Assembly: GCA_963703125.1 (NCBI GenBank)
Contig: OY969790.1
Span: forward strand, 3,410,001 to 3,474,000
From: MFD04716-140 sp963703125
Lineage (GTDB): Bacteria; Bacteroidota; Bacteroidia; Flavobacteriales; Flavobacteriaceae
Direction of reading: 5' to 3'
DNA: 64,000 nucleotides
Below, piece by piece: positions 28,899-37,148 of this stretch. Position numbers and translations under genes: made by a program. Position 1 is the stretch's first letter; each line of letters starts with the position of its first letter. The notes under the pieces are model-generated. The model was not told where the DNA came from. It ran no database searches and worked only from the letters and a program-made list of their open reading frames with translations.

Positions 28899-28906
28899 TA
28901 TATTTG
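28899..28906 (+). promoter_or_regulatory. Candidate -7 element (TATATTTG) for phoH
   Basis: TATATTTG matches the consensus exactly and includes the TTG at 28904, so transcription would start after that codon. It therefore favours the second TTG (28934) as the phoH start. No spaced -33 TTG is obvious. Confidence 0.45.
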
Positions 28907-28933
28907 GAAGACAATCTAACACCCACATCATCT

Positions 28934-29887
28934 TTGAACGAACTTATCCTTGAACTTTCCGAAATAAGCCCTAGAGATTTTTTTGGGCAACAAAACGAAA
29001 ATATCGAAGTACTTAAAAAGTATTTCCCCAAATTAAAAATTGTCGCTAGAGGCAACAAAATAATGGTCTACGGTGATGAGGAACTCCTAGAGGAATTCGA
29101 TAGGAAATTCGACTTGCTCACGGCCCATTTTGCCAAATACAATATTTTGGATGAAAACATCATTGAACGAGTGCTTACAAGTACGGTCGACGATGGGTAT
29201 CAATCAACGGAGGATAGGGGTGATGTTCTTGTACATGGGGTAAGCGGCAAGATGATCAAGCCTCAAACGGTCAATCAGCGCAAGTTGGTAGATGCCGCTA
29301 AAAAAAATGACATGGTATTTGCCATTGGCCCTGCAGGTACAGGGAAGACCTATACAGGAGTGGCTTTAGCTGTTAAGGCGCTGAAAGAGAAACAGGTAAA
29401 ACGTATTATCTTAACAAGACCTGCAGTGGAAGCGGGCGAAAATTTAGGTTTTTTACCGGGAGACCTTAAGGAAAAGTTGGACCCGTATATGCAACCGCTA
29501 TATGACGCTCTTCGGGATATGGTTCCCGCAGAGAAATTGGCGCATTACATTGAAAACGGAACCATTCAAATTGCGCCTTTGGCTTTTATGAGAGGAAGAA
29601 CTTTGGATCATGCCTTTGTTATTTTGGATGAGGCCCAAAATACGACCCACGCGCAAATGAAAATGTTCCTTACCCGTATGGGGAAAAGTGCGAAGTTTAT
29701 TATTACCGGGGATCCAGGGCAAATTGATTTGCCAAGAAGGGTAACTTCCGGACTTAAGGAAGCCTTATTGATTCTAAAGGATATCGAAGGAATTGAAATG
29801 ATTTACTTGGATGATAAAGATGTAATACGCCATAGATTGGTCAAAAAGGTAATTGATGCCTATAGGGACATCGAGCATCACAATTAA
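28934..29887 (+). CDS. PhoH-family ATPase
   Basis: 317 residues from the TTG at 28934 (read as MNELILELSEISPRDFFG, the opening I remember for flavobacterial homologs). A TTG at 28904 would give 327 residues but lies inside a likely -7 promoter element. Motifs: N-terminal KH-like part (FPKLKIVARGNKIMVYG), Walker A GPAGTGKT, VILDEAQN as Walker B, and GDPGQIDLP. PhoH proteins are predicted RNA-associated ATPases; the exact role is not established. purC follows after 8 nt. Confidence 0.9.
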   Translation: MNELILELSEISPRDFFGQQNENIEVLKKYFPKLKIVARGNKIMVYGDEELLEEFDRKFDLLTAHFAKYNILDENIIERVLTSTVDDGYQSTEDRGDVLVHGVSGKMIKPQTVNQRKLVDAAKKNDMVFAIGPAGTGKTYTGVALAVKALKEKQVKRIILTRPAVEAGENLGFLPGDLKEKLDPYMQPLYDALRDMVPAEKLAHYIENGTIQIAPLAFMRGRTLDHAFVILDEAQNTTHAQMKMFLTRMGKSAKFIITGDPGQIDLPRRVTSGLKEALLILKDIEGIEMIYLDDKDVIRHRLVKKVIDAYRDIEHHN

Positions 29888-29895
29888 GGGATAGG

Positions 29896-30849
29896 ATGAG
29901 CAAGACAATAACAGATACCAATTTCACTTTCCCCGATCAGAAAAGTGTTTATAAAGGAAAAGTAAGGGAAGTATATGCTTTAAAAGATGATATTTTGGTA
30001 ATGATTGCTACTGATAGGCTTTCCGCTTTTGATGTAGTCATGCCAAAAGGCATTCCATATAAAGGGCAAATTTTAAACCAGATTGCCACTAAAATGATGA
30101 CCGATACAAAGGATATAGTTCCCAATTGGTTGATCGCAACCCCAGATCCAAATGTGGCCGTAGGACATTCGTGCGAACCGTTTAAAATTGAAATGGTCAT
30201 TCGCGGGTATCTCTCTGGTCATGCCGCCCGGGAGTATAAGAGTGGTAAGAGAACGCTTTGCGGAGTCGAAATGCCAGAGGGCATGAAGGAAAACGATAAA
30301 TTCCCGGAACCCATAATTACACCGGCCACCAAAGCCGAAATGGGAAATCATGATGAGGATATTTCCAAAGAGGAAATCCTTTCCCGTAAAATTGTATCAG
30401 AAGAAGATTATGAAATCCTGGAAAAGTATACCAAGGATTTGTTTCAAAAAGGTACCAAAATAGCCTCCGAAAGAGGCCTGATTTTGGTGGATACCAAATA
30501 TGAATTTGGAAAGACCAAGGCCGGAAAAATTGTTCTTATAGACGAAATTCATACACCGGATTCCTCACGGTATTTTTATGCAGATGGTTATCAAGAACGC
30601 CAAGATAGGGGGGAGGCCCAAAAACAGCTATCCAAGGAGTTCGTTAGGCAGTGGTTGATTCAAAATGGATTTCAAGGTTTGCCAGGACAAAAAGTTCCTT
30701 CAATGACCGATGAATATATTGGTTCGGTTTCGGAACGCTATATTGAGCTTTATGAAAATATTACTGGGGAAACCTTTATTAGGGCAGATATTTCCAATAT
30801 TCAGGAACGAATAGAGACCAATGTTCTTACTTACTTAAAAGGCCATTGA
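29896..30849 (+). CDS. purC: Phosphoribosylaminoimidazole-succinocarboxamide synthase
   Basis: 317 residues. Features: YKGKVREVYAL near the N-terminus, ATDRLSAFDVVMPKGIPYKG, and IDEIHTPDSSRYF, all diagnostic of SAICAR synthetase. It condenses CAIR with aspartate in purine synthesis. The longer form (about 310 residues) is typical of Bacteroidetes. It follows phoH by 8 nt, probably co-transcribed, and its last 19 nt overlap the 3' end of the convergent exonuclease gene. Confidence 0.95.
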   Translation: MSKTITDTNFTFPDQKSVYKGKVREVYALKDDILVMIATDRLSAFDVVMPKGIPYKGQILNQIATKMMTDTKDIVPNWLIATPDPNVAVGHSCEPFKIEMVIRGYLSGHAAREYKSGKRTLCGVEMPEGMKENDKFPEPIITPATKAEMGNHDEDISKEEILSRKIVSEEDYEILEKYTKDLFQKGTKIASERGLILVDTKYEFGKTKAGKIVLIDEIHTPDSSRYFYADGYQERQDRGEAQKQLSKEFVRQWLIQNGFQGLPGQKVPSMTDEYIGSVSERYIELYENITGETFIRADISNIQERIETNVLTYLKGH

Positions 30850-31508
30850 GGATTGGTAAGCAGCCATTTTAGACTGAATTCCTTCTTTTTCCTTAATTTA
30901 CTTAGAATTTTCAGAAAAGCTATGGCGGTTATATAGGCATCACCCAAAGCAGTATGCCTATCTTTTTTAGAAATATCGAATTTTTCGGCCAGCTCATCCA
31001 GCGAATAGCGGTTTTTTGATTCAAGAAGGTTCGACTTGATCAGTGTACGGATATAAAGCTGCGAGGTGTCCAAAGACTTGTTTTTCAAATTGGGTAGACC
31101 GTGGCGCTTTAAGGCCTCATTTACCATGAGAATGTCAAAACCTACGTGATGGCCTACCAATATTGAGTTTCCTATGTAGGTCAGGAGTGATTGGATTGCC
31201 TCCAATTCCGTGATTTGTTCAATGGAATCTTTTTTGAGTATGCCATGGATCTCAATATTCTTGGCGTGATAAAAATATTGGTCCAGATAAACTTCAAAAC
31301 TATTTTTTATAGCAATAGTACCATTTTGAATCGACAGGGCACCTATGCATAGAATACGATCTGTCTTAAGATCAAGCCCCGTAGTTTCCGTGTCAATTAC
31401 CACAAATCTTGTAAGGCTGAGGTCCTTGTGTTCGGATCCTTTGAATAACTTTTCGTAGTGCTCCCAAAAATAGGGATAATTCATTTTTTTTCTTTTGAAA
31501 AGATTCAT
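30831..31508 (-). CDS. 3'-5' exonuclease, DnaQ/DEDD family
   Basis: 225 residues. Exo motifs: VIDTETTGLDL (Exo I), VGHHVGFDILMVNEAL (Exo II) and RHTALGDAYITAIAF (Exo III). It looks like the proofreading-type epsilon exonuclease domain without polymerase. The start overlaps the stop of the cNMP/CBS/DUF294 gene (TAATG), so it is translationally coupled to it; this pair recurs in many bacteria. Substrate and role are not established. Confidence 0.88.
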   Translation of the reverse strand: MNLFKRKKMNYPYFWEHYEKLFKGSEHKDLSLTRFVVIDTETTGLDLKTDRILCIGALSIQNGTIAIKNSFEVYLDQYFYHAKNIEIHGILKKDSIEQITELEAIQSLLTYIGNSILVGHHVGFDILMVNEALKRHGLPNLKNKSLDTSQLYIRTLIKSNLLESKNRYSLDELAEKFDISKKDRHTALGDAYITAIAFLKILSKLRKKKEFSLKWLLTNPQWPFK

Positions 31509-33430
31509 TAGCCTAACAGATTGGTAACCTTAAATCGGATGCGAATAAGCTCTTGTAGTTCCTTTATGGTAGTAAAGGTCCTTTTCAATTTTAATTTTTC
31601 TTCTTTTGTCAGCTTATCAAGAGCGATAAATCTACCTGAATCATTGTGTAATAGACCTTGTTTGGTACGAAATTTAAGAAGAGCCTTTGTTGCATAAGAG
31701 CAGGCCATGAAAATTTCTTCATTATTCGGCTCCAACTGGGCCAATTTTTCGAACCGGTCCGATGTATTATTAATAGCTTTAATTTGATGTGAAAAGGCCA
31801 AAACGCGGGCACCGTCTATCAACGGCATCAATGCCCTTCGTTTGACATCAAAATAATCTTTATGGGCACCATCTTCTTCAACTAGAAATTGCCTAAAGAA
31901 ACCTGTCGGGGATGGATTTTGAAGCGCTCCGCTAGCCAAGTGCATGTAAAAAATAGGATACTTCCCTGCTGTTTTATGCATATGCTCCGAAATCTGATCT
32001 ACTAAGGAAACTTCACCGTACGAAAAATTAAAATCAAAGAATATGGAGGACATCAACACTTCGTCAGGCCCTGGATTAATTATCCAATGCGATATGACAT
32101 TTTTCCATTCCGATAAACTTAAGCACCACTTTGGATTGGACGCCATCATTTCTGCCGGACAATATTCAAAGCCCATTGTGAAGAGACCTTTGGTCACATA
32201 AGAACCCAATTGTAAAAAGTAATCGGTCGTAGAAGGTAAACTTTCCTCTGAAACATCTTCAAAAACTAAGGCACTATCTTGATCTGTCAATAACAATTGT
32301 TCGCTTCTCCCTTGACTGCCAAGTGACAGCCAGGCAAATTTAACAGGTGGATCCCTTCTCATTTTAACTAGGGATATTTGAATGATTTTTTTAAGACAGG
32401 CATCATTTAATTCAGAAATGATTTTGCTGACCAGTCCCATGGGTAAATTTTGGTCCAAATACCCTTTTAATAATTGTTGAATACTCTGCCGTATGGACTT
32501 AAGCTGTTTAAATTTTCTTGCCCTCTCTATAGCCTTTATTAAAACTGCAGGATTATTCCCTAGGGAAAGCATAATATCATGTTTGGAAAGAATTCCCAAT
32601 GCCCTTGTATGCGCTGTCCCGTCCTCGGTTAAGCAAAGATGGCCGATTTTATTTTTTATCATGGCCATCTGAGCCTGTGTAACGGTCAAATTTGCAGGAT
32701 ACGTGATGATTGGGCTGCTCATAATTGAACTGGCCGGGGCCGATATAGGATGAAGTCCGGTGGCAACCTTATTTCTCAAATCTTTATCCGTAATAATGCC
32801 AATCGGTAATCCATCCCTGGTTACGACCATGAACCCGACTTTTTGACTTGTCATTGATAGGGCAACCTTATTTATAGGGGTGTCTTCTTTGCAGTTGACA
32901 ATTTTTTTGGAATACCTGACCAATTGAAGATCCAATGATTTTATGGTATCTTCTTTATTTTCAATGTTGGATGGATCGCCAAAGAGTTTCCCACGGTGGT
33001 TCTTGGAATAAGGATTGCGGGTATTTGAAGCAAAGCTCTCAATGAGAAAGTTGCCTATTTCTTCGTAAGCTAGGGCAAAGGGCTTAAAGGCCTCAATTGA
33101 TATGGCATAGAGAATACTCTCCTCATAGGCCGTAGCCTGCAGCTTGTAGTTTTCATTGGCCATTAGTGGTCGTAACCCAAAAATATCTCCCTCATCACAG
33201 ATGTCTATAATTTCCGTGGAATCATTTCTTCTGAGGGCCACGGCCCCCTTGTTGACCACATAAAAAATACTATGGGGTTCCTCATCAACCAAAAAAATGG
33301 CCTCGCCCTTTTCCTTGTATATAATAATTATTTCCTCCGATAGCGACGACAGATCATTTTGATGTAGCTCATTGAAAGGAGGATAATTTTTAAGAAAGTC
33401 GGCGACTCTTTCAGAAATTAGATTCTTCAT
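31508..33430 (-). CDS. cNMP-binding, CBS and DUF294 nucleotidyltransferase protein
   Basis: 640 residues with a multi-domain layout: cyclic-nucleotide-binding domain (about 15-125: GEAIFLVDEEPHSIFYV), two CBS domains (about 160-300: VTRDGLPIGIITDKDLRN, LGILSKHDIMLSL), a nucleotidyltransferase-like DUF294 domain with GSQGRSEQ and TDQDSAL (about 371-388), and a DUF294 C-terminal domain. The GSQGR...DQD motif resembles GlnD-type nucleotidyltransferases. It is a predicted signal-sensing enzyme; target unknown. It precedes the exonuclease gene with a 1-nt overlap. Confidence 0.85.
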   Translation of the reverse strand: MKNLISERVADFLKNYPPFNELHQNDLSSLSEEIIIIYKEKGEAIFLVDEEPHSIFYVVNKGAVALRRNDSTEIIDICDEGDIFGLRPLMANENYKLQATAYEESILYAISIEAFKPFALAYEEIGNFLIESFASNTRNPYSKNHRGKLFGDPSNIENKEDTIKSLDLQLVRYSKKIVNCKEDTPINKVALSMTSQKVGFMVVTRDGLPIGIITDKDLRNKVATGLHPISAPASSIMSSPIITYPANLTVTQAQMAMIKNKIGHLCLTEDGTAHTRALGILSKHDIMLSLGNNPAVLIKAIERARKFKQLKSIRQSIQQLLKGYLDQNLPMGLVSKIISELNDACLKKIIQISLVKMRRDPPVKFAWLSLGSQGRSEQLLLTDQDSALVFEDVSEESLPSTTDYFLQLGSYVTKGLFTMGFEYCPAEMMASNPKWCLSLSEWKNVISHWIINPGPDEVLMSSIFFDFNFSYGEVSLVDQISEHMHKTAGKYPIFYMHLASGALQNPSPTGFFRQFLVEEDGAHKDYFDVKRRALMPLIDGARVLAFSHQIKAINNTSDRFEKLAQLEPNNEEIFMACSYATKALLKFRTKQGLLHNDSGRFIALDKLTKEEKLKLKRTFTTIKELQELIRIRFKVTNLLG

Positions 33431-33533
33431 GGTGAGGATTTAAAGGTAAAGTTACAAGAGAAGTTGGTGAATGGGAAACAAATAAAGAGATAGGCCATTA
33501 AAATTTAAATAAATCCTACGAAAAACGGCAAAT

Positions 33534-33563
33534 TAAAAACCCTTTCAGATCCTGAAAGGGTTT
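33534..33563 (-). terminator. Terminator downstream of tRNA-Met
   Basis: CCCTTTCAG (33540-33548) pairs with CTGAAAGGG (33552-33560) across ATC, with T-rich flanks on both sides. It lies 5 nt past the tRNA 3' end in the minus orientation, as expected of its terminator. Confidence 0.75.
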
Positions 33564-33567
33564 CCTG

Positions 33568-33641
33568 TAGCGAGAGGGAGATTTGAACTCCCGACCTCAG
33601 GGTTATGAATCCTGCGCTCTAACCGACTGAGCTACCTCGCC
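33568..33641 (-). tRNA. tRNA-Met (anticodon CAT)
   Basis: A 74-nt cloverleaf on the minus strand: acceptor GGCGAGG with closing G-U pairs at both ends, D arm GCTCAGTCGGTTAGAGC, anticodon arm CAGG-ATTCATAA-CCCTG with CAT, T arm GGGAG-TTCAAAT-CTCCC, discriminator A. CCA is not encoded. The D arm and acceptor pairs fit elongator tRNA-Met; a tRNA-Ile with modified CAT anticodon cannot be fully excluded by eye. Confidence 0.9.
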
Positions 33642-33778
33642 ATCGGTTTTTTAAACGGCTGCAAATATAAAGTTTAATTTGGTGTGTGTCAAAATTACTA
33701 CGGTAAAAAATAATACAAGGCTTTTATTTTTTTATCTTATTTAAATATATATATTGCCCGAAGTAAATAACAATTGAA

Positions 33779-34162
33779 ATGAGCGGTAAAGTTAAGTTTG
33801 AAATTGAGTTCGTAATACAATCGTCACCACAATTGCTATACCAGTATTTGTCAACACCGTCAGGGCTTTCGGAATGGTTTGCGGACAACGTAAATTCACG
33901 TGGTGAAATGTTTAGCTTTATTTGGGATGATTCAGAGGAGGTTGCCAAGCTTTTAAAGAGAAAGAGTGATGAATTTGTGAAGTTCTCATGGGAAGAGGAT
34001 GAAAGTGACAGTTATTTTGAAATGAAAATTATTGTGGATGAAATAACGAAAGATGTGTCCTTGTTCATCACTGATTTTGCGGAAGAAGATGAAATTGAAG
34101 AATCAAAGATGTTGTGGACAAATCAAGTATCAAACCTTAAACAGGTACTGGGTTCTAGGTAA
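33779..34162 (+). CDS. START/SRPBCC-like domain protein (AHSA1 group)
   Basis: 127 residues. The opening KFEIEFVIQSSPQLLYQYLSTPSGLSEWFADNV is typical of the AHSA1/START-like fold, followed by FSFIWDDSEEVAKLL and acidic strands. It is a highly acidic small hydrophobic-ligand-binding protein of unknown ligand. A conserved single-gene unit in Flavobacteriia (family impression). The class IV aminotransferase gene follows 54 nt downstream. Confidence 0.8.
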   Translation: MSGKVKFEIEFVIQSSPQLLYQYLSTPSGLSEWFADNVNSRGEMFSFIWDDSEEVAKLLKRKSDEFVKFSWEEDESDSYFEMKIIVDEITKDVSLFITDFAEEDEIEESKMLWTNQVSNLKQVLGSR

Positions 34163-34184
34163 CCATGCTTTTACAATAAAGAAG

Positions 34185-34216
34185 TATCTTTGGCCTTGAT
34201 TATCCAAGGCTTTTTT
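34185..34216 (+). promoter_or_regulatory. Overlapping -7 element and terminator-like hairpin before the aminotransferase gene
   Basis: TATCTTTG (34185-34192) matches TAnnTTTG. Directly after it, GCCTTG (34193-34198) pairs with CAAGGC (34205-34210) over a 6-nt loop and is followed by six T residues that touch the ATG at 34217. This can be a promoter, the terminator of the START gene, or both. Confidence 0.45.
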
Positions 34217-35077
34217 ATGGTCAATTTTAATGGAAATATAGTTGCGGTCGACACCCATTTTCTAAATCATGAAAATAGGGGACTGCTTTACGGCGATTCA
34301 CTTTTTGAAACAATCAAAGTGGTTCAGGACCGGATTAATTTTTGGGAGGACCACTATTTTAGACTAATGGCCTCAATGAGAATTATTCGCATGGAAATCC
34401 CCATGCGGTTTACCATGGAATTTTTAGAGTCTGAAATTTTAAGAACGATCCAGATCAATTCCAAAGAAAGCAGCGAATATAAAGCCTTTCGGGTAAGAAT
34501 TACTGTTTTTAGGAACAATGGCGGATATTATTCGCCTACGGACAATGAAATTTCATTCATTATTGAAACCAAGTGTTTGGAATCTCCTTTTTTTACGCTG
34601 GCGAATGTTCCGTATGAAGTTGAATTGTTTAAGGATTTTTTTGTAAATCCAGATATGCTTTCAACCTTGAAAACCAATAACAAGATGATCAACGTATTGG
34701 GAAGTATATATGCGAAGGAAAACAATTATGATAACTGTTTACTTTTAAATCAGTCCAAACATGTAGTGGAAGCCTTAAACGGCAATTTGTTCTTAGTCAA
34801 GGGCAATTACATTATAACACCGTCATTGCAGGATGGCTGCCTAAATGGTATAATTCGAAAAAATCTGATAGAAATCATACAAAGGCTTGATACACATACC
34901 CTAAAAGAAGAATCAATATCTCCTTTTGACCTTCAAAAGGCCGATGAACTTTTCATAACCAATGCCATTTTAGGAATTAGGCCCATAACCAAATATCGAA
35001 AAAAGAATTTTGAAACAAAGATTGCAGCTAACCTTATTGGCAAGTTGAATGCCGCCGCAAGATTACAGTTGAATTAA
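34217..35077 (+). CDS. Class IV aminotransferase (PabC/branched-chain type)
   Basis: 286 residues from the ATG at 34217 (MVNFNGNIVAVDTHFLNHENRGLLYG); a TTG further upstream sits in a hairpin and is unlikely. The fold-type IV signature RGLLYGDSLFETI, Arg and Lys region STLKTNNKMINVLGS, and ALNGNLFLVKG near the end are present. Members include aminodeoxychorismate lyase (PabC) and branched-chain aminotransferases; which reaction this one does cannot be decided. It is convergent with yqgE; the two overlap by 4 nt at their ends. Confidence 0.85.
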   Translation: MVNFNGNIVAVDTHFLNHENRGLLYGDSLFETIKVVQDRINFWEDHYFRLMASMRIIRMEIPMRFTMEFLESEILRTIQINSKESSEYKAFRVRITVFRNNGGYYSPTDNEISFIIETKCLESPFFTLANVPYEVELFKDFFVNPDMLSTLKTNNKMINVLGSIYAKENNYDNCLLLNQSKHVVEALNGNLFLVKGNYIITPSLQDGCLNGIIRKNLIEIIQRLDTHTLKEESISPFDLQKADELFITNAILGIRPITKYRKKNFETKIAANLIGKLNAAARLQLN

Positions 35078-35634
35078 TTTAAACTGGGGTTTTCCGGTGC
35101 ATTTGACCATAGAAGGTAATTACCGCCCAGCTCTATCATTTTTTCTTTCCAAAATGCTCCAGAGGATTTTTGAATGATTGAACTTTCATACTCATTTTGC
35201 ACAACAATCCATGATTTAGAAGTCAATTCAGCATCCAATTGAAGGCTTGACCAACCGGAATAACCCAAGAAAAATCTAATATCTTGTTCCGATATCAATT
35301 TTTGATTGATCAATCTTACAGTTTCCTCGAAATCTCCGCCCCAATAAATACCGTCGGAAATTTCCACACTGTTTTCAATAAGATGGGGTACTTTATGTAT
35401 AAAATATAAATTATCCTGCTCAACCGGGCCACCGTTGTATACTTGAAACGGAATCTCGATTTCGGTTACCAAATCATTGATGTTATAGTCCAACGGTTTG
35501 TTCAAAATGAAACCAACCGACCCTTCCTCGTTATGTTCTGCCAACAGAACAACTGATCTGTTAAAAGAGACATCCCCGGTCAATGTTGGCTCAGCGATCA
35601 GAAGTTTACCTTTTTGAGGCTTTAGTTCTACCAT
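35074..35634 (-). CDS. YqgE/AlgH family protein
   Basis: 186 residues from the ATG at 35634 (MVELKPQKGKLLIAEPTL). A longer frame to 35712 begins with low-complexity residues and overlaps the HU terminator. The motifs VVLLAEHNEEGSVGFILNKPL, NGGPVEQDNLYFIH and GYSGWSSLQLDAEL are diagnostic of the UPF0301 (YqgE/AlgH) family, of unknown molecular function. It is convergent with the aminotransferase gene. Confidence 0.9.
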   Translation of the reverse strand: MVELKPQKGKLLIAEPTLTGDVSFNRSVVLLAEHNEEGSVGFILNKPLDYNINDLVTEIEIPFQVYNGGPVEQDNLYFIHKVPHLIENSVEISDGIYWGGDFEETVRLINQKLISEQDIRFFLGYSGWSSLQLDAELTSKSWIVVQNEYESSIIQKSSGAFWKEKMIELGGNYLLWSNAPENPSLN

Positions 35635-35690
35635 AGGGCGTTGGATATATTCTCTAAAATAGAACATTTCTGATAAAAAAAAAGAACCGC

Positions 35691-35727
35691 AAAAAAAAAG
35701 CATCCAGCTCATGGCAGGATGCTTTTT
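35691..35727. terminator. Terminator of the HU gene (bidirectional)
   Basis: GCATCC (35700-35705) pairs with GGATGC (35717-35722), with an A tract before and T tract after. It lies 19 nt past the HU stop on the minus strand. It also lies upstream of the yqgE start at 35634, ruling out the longer yqgE reading. Confidence 0.8.
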
Positions 35728-35745
35728 CTCATTGTTTGGTATAAA

Positions 35746-36018
35746 CTAGTTTACTGCATTGCCCAAATCGGCACCTGCTTTAAACTTGACAACATTCTTA
35801 GCTGCAATCTTGATAGTTTTTCCAGTTGATGGGTTTCTACCTTCTCTTGCGTTTCTCTTAGATACGGACCAAGATCCAAAACCTACTAAAGATACACGGT
35901 TTCCTTTTTTAAGAGAACCTTGAACATTTCCTAGGAAAGATTCCAAAGATTTCTTTGCCGCTGCCTTTGTGATGCCAGCGTCAGCTGCCATAGCATCGAT
36001 TAATTCTGTTTTGTTCAT
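35746..36018 (-). CDS. HU-family DNA-binding protein
   Basis: 90 residues, the canonical size. MNKTELIDAMAADAGITKAAAKK at the N-terminus, GFGSWSVSKRNAREGRNPSTGKTIKI covering the DNA-bending arm with its proline, and KFKAGADLGNAVN at the end. It bends and compacts DNA as a dimer. It has its own consensus promoter (36061-36090) and a strong terminator, so it is a monocistronic unit. Confidence 0.95.
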   Translation of the reverse strand: MNKTELIDAMAADAGITKAAAKKSLESFLGNVQGSLKKGNRVSLVGFGSWSVSKRNAREGRNPSTGKTIKIAAKNVVKFKAGADLGNAVN

Positions 36019-36060
36019 AATGTGATTAAATTAATTGTTGTTAAAATAATTTTACAGAAA

Positions 36061-36090
36061 CAAATTTATAGGTATTTGCACGCGACACAA
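36061..36090 (-). promoter_or_regulatory. Consensus Bacteroidetes promoter of the HU gene
   Basis: On the minus strand TTG (36090-36088), a 19-nt spacer, then TAAATTTG (36068-36061). Both elements and the spacing fit the Bacteroidetes -33/-7 consensus. The -7 box ends 42 nt before the HU ATG. It is the best promoter I see in the window. Confidence 0.7.
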
Positions 36091-36191
36091 GTAAAAACGG
36101 GGGAAATCGCCATTTTTGTTGATAACTCGAAAGGTTTGTTGATAAAGTAAGGCTTTTTTTACACTTCCCCTAGGCCAATGGCAGTGGGGCT

Positions 36192-37148
36192 TTACAGCAA
36201 AACAGCCGAATCCATTAAGTTAAGTCCGTTTAGCGCATCACTTGTTTTCATTTTCTTCTTGCCGGCAAGCTGAATTTCCAACAAGTTAATGAAACCTCCA
36301 TTCCCCGCCACTTTCATTTCTTTTTTGTCAATTAAGACTTTACCAAATCTTAGGTCATGTTTCTTTGTCTCAATCGATGCGCTATAGATCTTAACAATCG
36401 TTTTTTCCGAACCATTTTGCAAGGTGGTCCATGCAGTGGGATAGGGGCTGAGCCCTCTAATGAAATTGTAGATTTCCCATATATGCACCGTTCCAATCAA
36501 TTTCGCAAGTCTCTTTAAAAATTTTAGGTGCAAGTTTTATTGGGTCTTGGTTTATTTGTTTTTTGGTCTGCACTTCTTCTTTTTCAATAAGGGATACCGT
36601 TTCCAATACAAGATGAGCCCCTAAATGCATCAAACCGTCGTGTAAGGTACCGGCCGTGTCTTCTTTTCCAATGGTTGTCTTTTTCTGAAGAATTATTTCT
36701 CCGGTATCTATCTTGTCATCAATAAAGAAAGTGGTAACACCAGTTTCCATCTCCCCATTCATGATTGCCCAATTAATGGGTGCCGCACCTCTATATTGAG
36801 GCAGTAGCGATGCATGAAGATTAAAAGTACCGTATTTGGGCATTTGCCAAACCACATTTGGCAACATTCTGAAAGCCACTACAATTTGAAGATTTGCGTT
36901 CAAAGATTTCAAAGTCCTCAAAAAATCAGACGATTTTAGATTCGATGGCTGTAAAATAGTAAGCCCTTTTTGCAAAGCATAGTGTTTAACCGCCGATTCT
37001 TGAAGCTTTCTTCCGCGACCTGCGGGCTTATCGGGGCCGTTATAACACCCACGATGTTATAACCCGAATCAACCAACTTGGACAGTGAAGCAACTGCAAA
37101 ATCTGGTGTTCCCATAAAAACAATTCGTAACTTTTCTTTATTGCCCAA
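36192..37148 (-). pseudogene. fmt: Methionyl-tRNA formyltransferase, full length but with two frameshifts
   Basis: Three reading frames together encode one Fmt protein of normal size (957 nt, 318 codons plus stop). Part one starts at TTG 37148 with KLRIVFMGTPDFAVASL. At about 37032 one base is missing: after ITAP the expected DKPAGRGRKLQESAVK is found in the next frame. The middle part contains the hydrolase-fold motifs GTFNLHASLLPQYRGAAPINWAI. At about 36477-36493 one extra base returns to the first frame, and the C-terminal domain (IYNFIRGLSPYPTAW onwards) is intact. Fmt formylates initiator Met-tRNA. The defect pattern fits either real inactivation or sequencing indels; the first lies at a short C run. 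It overlaps the recQ stop by 11 nt. Confidence 0.85.
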
